From contig CAJQIZ010000017.1 in the NCBI GenBank assembly GCA_905478555.1, positions 1 to 64,000 on the forward strand: a stretch of 64,000 nucleotides of DNA. The letters are read 5' to 3'. Below are positions 57,695 to 64,000 of this stretch, piece after piece (positions within the stretch are counted from its first letter, which is position 1; each line of letters begins with the position of its first letter). The position numbers were made by a program, and so were the translations under genes. The stretch is from an uncultured Flavobacteriales bacterium (GTDB lineage: Bacteria > Bacteroidota > Bacteroidia > Flavobacteriales > BACL11). The notes below the pieces were generated by a model. The model had not been told where the DNA came from. It searched no databases and was given only the letters and a program-made list of their open reading frames with translations.

Positions 57695-58375
57695 TTATTT
57701 AAAACAATATTCAAAGATATCAATATCTTTTTTGTAAATCCTTTTTACAACTTCTATCATTTCTGGACTGTAAATTTCAGTATAACTTTTCTTTATATTC
57801 ATATTATGATATTCTAATTTTACTTTTGTTTTCATAATTGAATTTAACTCTAAAATTTCATTTTCAATATCCTCAAATTTAGCAATATAATCTACTAAAA
57901 TAGTACCATTTTTATCGCACACAAATTTATATTGAGGAATAAAATGTGTTATTTCAAAAAGGATTTTCTCATTTAATCCATTGAGTACAAAATTTTCAAA
58001 ATCATTATATTCTGAAAGGTGCATATCAAAAGCATTTTTATCGTGAATATTAATCCCACCCTTTTGTAAAAACTTATATGCAGAATACAACCTATCCCAA
58101 GGATTTCTAACAAATGTAAAGGTGAAAAAATTAGATAAATCCTGTCCAAAAACTTGTTTATAAAAGTAAACCGATCTATGTCCTTCTAAAGTAACATCAC
58201 CAAAAAATGCTTTCGTAACAGAAATACCTGCTGTTTTAGGAATATGAATAAAAATTTGTTTCTTTTCTAAAAAAACATGCAGTAAAGTCCCCTTTTTAGT
58301 AAGGTTTTTCTTTTGATCCTTTGCAAATTTTAATTTCTTAAAATACTGTTTTATATTCTTTAAAATTTTAATCAT
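57695..58375 (-). CDS. Sulfotransferase family 2-like protein
   Basis: KKQIFIHIPKTAGISVTKAFFG; FTFVRNPWDRLYSAYKFLQKGG. Confidence 0.9.
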   Translation of the reverse strand: MIKILKNIKQYFKKLKFAKDQKKNLTKKGTLLHVFLEKKQIFIHIPKTAGISVTKAFFGDVTLEGHRSVYFYKQVFGQDLSNFFTFTFVRNPWDRLYSAYKFLQKGGINIHDKNAFDMHLSEYNDFENFVLNGLNEKILFEITHFIPQYKFVCDKNGTILVDYIAKFEDIENEILELNSIMKTKVKLEYHNMNIKKSYTEIYSPEMIEVVKRIYKKDIDIFEYCFK

Positions 58376-59501
58376 GGAATATTTTATTTTTTAAGAAATG
58401 GGTAATGGTATTTTTTATATCGAATGAAGTGTTAAATTTAAACTCTATTTTATTATTAATAAAATAGAGAATCTTTTCTGAGAGTTCAATTTCATTCCAA
58501 GGTGACACTAACATTTTATCCTTTAATTCAGATGGAATAAGTTCACTTATACCTTGGCGTTTTACAGCAACAAAACAAGTATTTGTAGCCCAACTTTCCA
58601 AATATACACATCCTAAAGCTTCATAGTAAGAAGGGAGTACAAACAAATTTATCTGATTGAAAAAACTGTTTAATTCCTCATGTTTTATTTCCTTTACAAA
58701 TACTATATTTTGTGATAGATTATTTTCTGAAACAAAATCTTTACACATCTTTAAAGTTGGTCCTGTACCAATTAATTTTAATAGAATTTTTATTCCTTTT
58801 TCGTGCAGTATTTTCACTGATTTTATCAAAGTTATTTGATCTTTTGTATGCCAAAAATTTGCTACGCAACCAATCGTAAAAACATTATTTTCATTTATTT
58901 TTTCTGGATAAAACTTAGTAGTATCTACTCCGTTATACAAAACATATTCCTCTTTAGGATGGTAAGTAATAAACTCAGATAATTTCTGTAAAACCAATCT
59001 TGAAACTCCAATATTTAAGTCTGATTTATTAAGTTGTTTTAGGGTGTTCTTTTTCAGATAATTCTTTTGTAATTTTTTCAGAAAATCACTTCTTCCATTT
59101 AATAATTGTAATACATCTAAACCATGGTGTTGCACAATCTTTTTGCAATTTAAATCCTCTACCAAATAAGCAGCAGGATAAGAAACATGAGAATGAGAAT
59201 ATTTAATGTTTTCAATATTTTTTCTGTAAAAAAAACTCTTAAATCTTATTTTATTTAATCTATTAAATAACCCTGGGAAAATGAAAAATGGAATATCAAT
59301 AAGTTTAAAAACTCTTACCTTAAAACCTTTAAATTCATAATCCTTTTCAAAAGAAAATGCAGAGACAACTTTTATTATTTCAATATTAAAATTAGTTTGA
59401 TTTCTAATTTCATTTACTTGATCAAAAATATAATTTCCAATAAAACAATTATCTGATGGGAAAAATGGTGTAATCACTAAATATGTTTTCTTATTTCTCA
59501 T
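58368..59501 (-). CDS. Glycosyltransferase family 4
   Basis: TIGCVANFWHTKDQITLIKSVKIL; VLPSYYEALGCVYLESWATNTCFVAV. Confidence 0.9.
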   Translation of the reverse strand: MRNKKTYLVITPFFPSDNCFIGNYIFDQVNEIRNQTNFNIEIIKVVSAFSFEKDYEFKGFKVRVFKLIDIPFFIFPGLFNRLNKIRFKSFFYRKNIENIKYSHSHVSYPAAYLVEDLNCKKIVQHHGLDVLQLLNGRSDFLKKLQKNYLKKNTLKQLNKSDLNIGVSRLVLQKLSEFITYHPKEEYVLYNGVDTTKFYPEKINENNVFTIGCVANFWHTKDQITLIKSVKILHEKGIKILLKLIGTGPTLKMCKDFVSENNLSQNIVFVKEIKHEELNSFFNQINLFVLPSYYEALGCVYLESWATNTCFVAVKRQGISELIPSELKDKMLVSPWNEIELSEKILYFINNKIEFKFNTSFDIKNTITHFLKNKIFHD

Positions 59502-60607
59502 TTTAGTAAAGATATAAATTTTTGTTCATCAAAAATAGAATAATACTCTGATTCCCACTTTTTAACTAAATCTGAGCATTCTAAGTAATGTTGTACTATG
59601 TAGTTTAAATCATTTTTAAGAGGATAACAAAAATCTGTTTCAAACATATTGAAATCTTCTTTTAAAGTATTTAAAAATATTGTTGGAATACCAAAATTAG
59701 CACATTCGAAAGCAGTTGTAGAATAGGCTGTAATATGTATAGAACACATCTTAAAACAATCTGACAAAAGTAATGGAGCTAACTCTGTATTTTCTTTTTT
59801 AAACAATACTGATAAATCCACCTCATTGTTAAATCTAGGGTGATTTCTCAAATAAAAAGTAAAATCCTTATGTTTGTCTGTAAAAACTGATAACTCTTTT
59901 AACAAACTATTATTCTGACTCTGAGTATGATCTTCTGTAAACTGAAGACTAACTAATATATTTATATTTGGAAAATCATGATAGATGAGTTTCTCTTTAT
60001 TTACTCCTATTACACTTGCATAATTTTTGATAAAATCACAGTCACTATTTTTAAGAAGTAAGTTTTTAAAACCTATACCACTTAATAATAAGGACACTTT
60101 ATTTTTTGTAAGATGCGGAGAAATTATATTATCAATAAAATAATCTGATTTATTTGTATGGATTATTCCATGTTGTAAGTCAAATAATTTAGCATCTTTA
60201 TTGATGGAAGAAAAAACTGAAATCATACTTTTAGAAAGAACTATATAGTTTTTATATTTAAAATTACAGAAAAATGTTTTAGAAAAAAATATCCCAATTT
60301 TATTTTCAATAACAATAATATCCTTCTCATTTCTAAATAATTTTCGGGATAGGACAATAAGATAGTACATAAAATCAAATGGAATATATTTGTTATTTCT
60401 TGATTGATTTGAAGAGGAGGTCGGTTCTTCAAAAACAATAAAACTAATATCATTATTTCTACAGGCATTAAATAAGGGTTCGAACAATAAATTTTCGTTC
60501 TTCTCACCTCTATTAAAATGTGTTGGAGCATAAAACACAATATCAACTGAAACTCTCCTAAAAGGAAGAGTAATAAAATAAATAAAGGAATGTAAGAAAT
60601 TCAACAT
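59498..60607 (-). CDS. Putative capsule-type glycosyltransferase / polysaccharide biosynthesis protein (distant)
   Basis: AKLFDLQHGIIHTNKSDYF; FYLRNHPRF; YSTTAFECANFGIPTIFL (GT-B-like). Confidence 0.6.
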   Translation of the reverse strand: MLNFLHSFIYFITLPFRRVSVDIVFYAPTHFNRGEKNENLLFEPLFNACRNNDISFIVFEEPTSSSNQSRNNKYIPFDFMYYLIVLSRKLFRNEKDIIVIENKIGIFFSKTFFCNFKYKNYIVLSKSMISVFSSINKDAKLFDLQHGIIHTNKSDYFIDNIISPHLTKNKVSLLLSGIGFKNLLLKNSDCDFIKNYASVIGVNKEKLIYHDFPNINILVSLQFTEDHTQSQNNSLLKELSVFTDKHKDFTFYLRNHPRFNNEVDLSVLFKKENTELAPLLLSDCFKMCSIHITAYSTTAFECANFGIPTIFLNTLKEDFNMFETDFCYPLKNDLNYIVQHYLECSDLVKKWESEYYSIFDEQKFISLLK

Positions 60608-61587
60608 TAAAATATATGTTTTATAAAATAATAAAAACCTGAAAGGTGAGCATTTATTAAATACTTATTCTCAGTATTTGGAAATGAAAATCTTTGTATG
60701 GAGTAAGGATTTTTTTCAATTTTCCAATTCCATTTATTGATAAAACATTTCTGAAATAATGAATCTTTAAATGCATTAATAACCTTGTCATTTACTTCTA
60801 TATCACTACCAAAAGGATAACTAAAATAGTTACAGTTATATAATGATGAAATTAATTTTTCACATTTCAAAATCTCATCCGAAAGTTCAATAGCTTCTAA
60901 TTTAGATAAAATATCATGAGATGTAGAATGACATGCAATAAGATGTCCATTTTTCTTCATCTCTTCTATTTCAGAGATACTTAAGGCATTAAATCGAGAG
61001 AAATACAAATCCGAACCTATTTTCAATGATGAAAAAGGGTACAACTCCTTCATCTCCTGAATAAATATATATTTGTCTTTATAATTTTCTAAAATATATC
61101 GATAGGATTCAATATATAAAATTCCTCTATTTTTTTCAGAAACACAAAAAGAAAAACCACAAATATTATAACTACCTACCGGAACGTACGAAAACCAAAA
61201 TAACATTTTATCAACCCATAAAATATCTTGATTTTCAATTAAATCTGAAGTTATAAAAAAAACTGCTGATAAATTTTTCTCGTTTAAAATTTTATTTGCA
61301 ATCTCAAAATTATTTGAATATCCATCATCAAAAGTAACAACACAGGAATTTGGAACTCCAATTTCAGTTGTAATTTTATACTGTTTTAATATTTCACTAA
61401 TCTGAGTTTTAAAGACACTTTCTGTACAAGAAACTCCTAAATGAATACTATTATCAAAACAATGATCAGGAATCACATTATGGAAAGTTATTACCCTTTG
61501 CCTAGAATTTGAAAAATAGTAGAACAACTTATTAATTCCAGAATAATAAGAGAAAATAAAAAGTAAGTTTAATAGACTTTTCTTCAT
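60607..61587 (-). CDS. Polysaccharide deacetylase family protein
   Basis: CVVTFDDGYSNNFEIANKILNEKNLSAVFFITSDLI; ACHSTSHDILSKL. Confidence 0.9.
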   Translation of the reverse strand: MKKSLLNLLFIFSYYSGINKLFYYFSNSRQRVITFHNVIPDHCFDNSIHLGVSCTESVFKTQISEILKQYKITTEIGVPNSCVVTFDDGYSNNFEIANKILNEKNLSAVFFITSDLIENQDILWVDKMLFWFSYVPVGSYNICGFSFCVSEKNRGILYIESYRYILENYKDKYIFIQEMKELYPFSSLKIGSDLYFSRFNALSISEIEEMKKNGHLIACHSTSHDILSKLEAIELSDEILKCEKLISSLYNCNYFSYPFGSDIEVNDKVINAFKDSLFQKCFINKWNWKIEKNPYSIQRFSFPNTENKYLINAHLSGFYYFIKHIF

Positions 61588-63080
61588 TCGAAACTATAGA
61601 TATTAGTTTTTTCAAATCCAACATTTTGTATCGCTATATTAGATGCTTTATTCGATTTTAAGGTATAAATATAAGCATCCGATTGAAGATGAAACAAAAT
61701 ATTTTGTAGAATTAATTTATAATTACCTTTGTTTCTGAATTCAACAGGAGTGAAAAAATCATACAAAACATAATTACCCTCAATATTCAATATCTTCTCT
61801 ATCTCAGAAAGGTGTAGATTTCTACTAGAAGACCATCCCGAACAAACCATGTGATTTTCAGAAGACAAACAGTAGTAAACATCACCACTCATTAACCTTT
61901 TATAATGATGTCTTTTTACAGATTTTTTCATTTCTCTAAAATAATTTACTAGAACTGAGTAATCAGAAATAACATGGAATTTTACTTTATGTTTTGGAGA
62001 TTTCAACTTATCTATTTCTTTACATTCTGCCTTATAAATATTTACAGAATTTGAAATAACACTTAATTTTCGGTAAATTATTTTTAGAAAATTAAGAAAA
62101 CTATTTACACCAATATCTCTTAAGAAAACGGAAAAAACAACTTTTATTTTCTGTATAAAACCAATAGGAAAATAGGAACTGTAAATAGTTTTATTCTGAT
62201 TTGAAAATCTGACTTTATATGTTTCATCTCCCAAACCAAAATCTAGAAATCGGATGTTATTTTCATTACAAAAAATTGATGTTTCTAACAATAAAATTTC
62301 AATTGGTGAAAATTCGTAAAACTTTATATTTAAAACGGGAGAATGCCATATCAGAGTTTCATTATAAATCATTCCAAAATGCATTGCCAATATTTCATTA
62401 TTAACTTTTATCATGGTTAATAATTTATTAGATGTTGATTGCAGATAATTTATTTTTCTTTTCTCAGATTCAAATGCACTTTCAATATTATCAAAATTCC
62501 AACGCTCTATATGTAAGTCTGAAAACTGAGAAATTAAATCATCTGTAATCTCATTTCCTCTGAAATGGCAAACAGAATAATCATTATTTATCAGCTTTTT
62601 TTTATGTCTTTTTAAGCTCTTTTTATTTATTATAAAATCAAAATTATTTTTAGAAATATTTTTGTCAAAAAAACTAATTTCCTGAAATTCTTTCACCGAA
62701 TTTAGGGAGTTGAAAGAATGTAAAATATTTTCAAGTATTAAAAGTTCAATATTATTTTCGGAAGCATATTTTTTCACAAAATTAATATATTGTTTTTCAA
62801 AACCTCTTTGAATAAAAATAGGATTGTAATCAAAAAAATCAAATCCGTATAAAAATAAGGAATTGTATTTTAAAGCAGATAGCTGACGAACAGATTGAGA
62901 AAAAAAAGCTAAAGCAACAATTTCACTTTCCAATTTTAAAGAAAGTAAAACTATATTTTCTTCATGAGATTGAGCAATATTTATAATCTCTTTAAAAGAA
63001 GGTACAGAATCTACAGGGAAGATTTCATCTTTTATAAAAAGATGCATTTCCTCATAACTTCTGATTTCTATTTTTTTCAT
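61584..63080 (-). CDS. Two-domain acyltransferase: FemAB/CelD-like + GNAT
   Basis: First half NEILAMHFGMIYNETLIWHSPVLN...FLDFGLGDETYKVRFSN; second half TPVEFRNKGNYKLILQNIL...ASNIAIQNVGFEKTNIYSF. Confidence 0.72.
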   Translation of the reverse strand: MKKIEIRSYEEMHLFIKDEIFPVDSVPSFKEIINIAQSHEENIVLLSLKLESEIVALAFFSQSVRQLSALKYNSLFLYGFDFFDYNPIFIQRGFEKQYINFVKKYASENNIELLILENILHSFNSLNSVKEFQEISFFDKNISKNNFDFIINKKSLKRHKKKLINNDYSVCHFRGNEITDDLISQFSDLHIERWNFDNIESAFESEKRKINYLQSTSNKLLTMIKVNNEILAMHFGMIYNETLIWHSPVLNIKFYEFSPIEILLLETSIFCNENNIRFLDFGLGDETYKVRFSNQNKTIYSSYFPIGFIQKIKVVFSVFLRDIGVNSFLNFLKIIYRKLSVISNSVNIYKAECKEIDKLKSPKHKVKFHVISDYSVLVNYFREMKKSVKRHHYKRLMSGDVYYCLSSENHMVCSGWSSSRNLHLSEIEKILNIEGNYVLYDFFTPVEFRNKGNYKLILQNILFHLQSDAYIYTLKSNKASNIAIQNVGFEKTNIYSFE

Positions 63081-63137
63081 TTAATTAATGGTATAATAAA
63101 ATATTTACTGTAGATTTATAATTAAAATATTAATTGA

Positions 63138-64000
63138 TTATCTGTCTTTAAATAATTTTTGCTTGGAAGATTTCCAAAATTCATTTTTACAAATAATTTC
63201 TAAAAATTGTTGATCACTTTTTCCAGAACCAAAACTTTTCTGTGATTTAAAACTACCCAGATTTATAGCATTTTTAATTGCTCTATTTATTTCTTCTCTA
63301 TTATAATTACAATTAATAATCTCTGAATGAAGAGCTCTACTTTGCTGTCTAGTTCCAATATTTATAGTTGGCACCCCATAATATGGTGCTTCCCTAATAC
63401 CTGTACTAGAATTACCAATAATAAATTGAGAATATTTTAATAGCACTAAAAAATATTCGAATCTAATAGATGGATAAATTCTAAAATTATCTTTATTCTC
63501 CAGCCTTATAAATTCATTAAAAATAGAACTAGAACCTAAATCATTATTAGGCAGAATGACTATGTAATTTAAATCTGAACTCAACACCTCATCTACAAGA
63601 TCTGATGCATATTTCTTTATTTTTTCTACTTCAGTAGTTACAGGGTGAAACATCAAAATAGAGAATTTTTCAAAAGAGATTTCATAATGTTTTTTCACAA
63701 ATTCTATACTCCTCAATTTATTAGAAAACATAATATCAACATCTGGAGATCCAATTACAAAAACTGATTCCTCCCGCTCTCCCATTTGTAGCAACCTAGA
63801 CCTTGCTTTATCATTTGCAACGAAATGAAAATGACTTAATTTTGAAACAGAATGACGAATTAACTCATCAATCGTTCCTGAAACTTCACCACCCTCAATA
63901 TGAGATACAAAAATATTATTTAATGAACCAACAATAGCAGATGCTAAGGCTTCCACCCTATCACCATGAACAATAATCAAATCAGGATTTATCTCTTTAG
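63138..64000 (-). CDS. UDP-N-acetylglucosamine 2-epimerase (hydrolysing), NeuC-like (5' partial, continues past window end)
   Basis: Frame open to window edge (KEINPDLIIVHGDRVEALASAIVGSLNNIFVSHIEGGEVSGTIDELIRHSVSKLSHFHFVAN); GNSSTGIREAPYYGVPTINIGTRQQSR. Confidence 0.88.
   Translation of the reverse strand, partial: KEINPDLIIVHGDRVEALASAIVGSLNNIFVSHIEGGEVSGTIDELIRHSVSKLSHFHFVANDKARSRLLQMGEREESVFVIGSPDVDIMFSNKLRSIEFVKKHYEISFEKFSILMFHPVTTEVEKIKKYASDLVDEVLSSDLNYIVILPNNDLGSSSIFNEFIRLENKDNFRIYPSIRFEYFLVLLKYSQFIIGNSSTGIREAPYYGVPTINIGTRQQSRALHSEIINCNYNREEINRAIKNAINLGSFKSQKSFGSGKSDQQFLEIICKNEFWKSSKQKLFKDR

Noticed and set aside
48327-64000. Mobile element or phage origin of the polysaccharide locus
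   Set aside because: No integrase, transposase, terminal repeats or phage structural genes visible, although horizontal exchange of such loci is common

Overview
AT-rich chromosomal segment from a Bacteroidota (Flavobacteriales-like) genome. I infer the lineage from T9SS type A C-terminal sorting domains, TAnnTTTG-type -7 promoter motifs, and the cinA/rpmB/rpmG/DUF4295/ftsY/rimO and zapA/6S/rny neighbourhoods. The first ~48 kb is mostly housekeeping (pheT, rarA, kdsA, rimO, ftsY, rpmG, rpmB, rny, zapA, lptD-like, amidase, Fe-S proteins) mixed with secreted T9SS cargo: two FG-GAP/Cys-repeat paralogs, an M36-like protease, a 1207-aa cupredoxin + lamin-tail + repeat protein, and a CotH protein. 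From ~48.3 kb to the right edge, all genes are on the minus strand in a tightly overlapping surface-polysaccharide locus: glycosyltransferases, carbamoyltransferase, two polysaccharide deacetylases, two FemAB/CelD-like acyltransferases, polymerase, flippase, sulfotransferase and a NeuC-like epimerase. The most notable observations are: (i) a 61-aa ORF that looks like an in-frame internal-deletion remnant of GDP-L-fucose synthase; (ii) an unlisted 46-aa ORF coupled through TAATG to the carbamoyltransferase; (iii) a 57-aa basic extension in front of a signal peptide in a T9SS FG-GAP protein, with near-identical 3' ends shared between neighbouring paralogs; (iv) a 6S-Flavo-like RNA between zapA and rny; (v) an orphan umuD-like gene; and (vi) a modular 3-A-4-A-1 repeat architecture in the 1207-aa protein. 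No CRISPR array, rRNA, tRNA, prophage or transposase was recognised. All family assignments come from reading the sequence; no database search was run.
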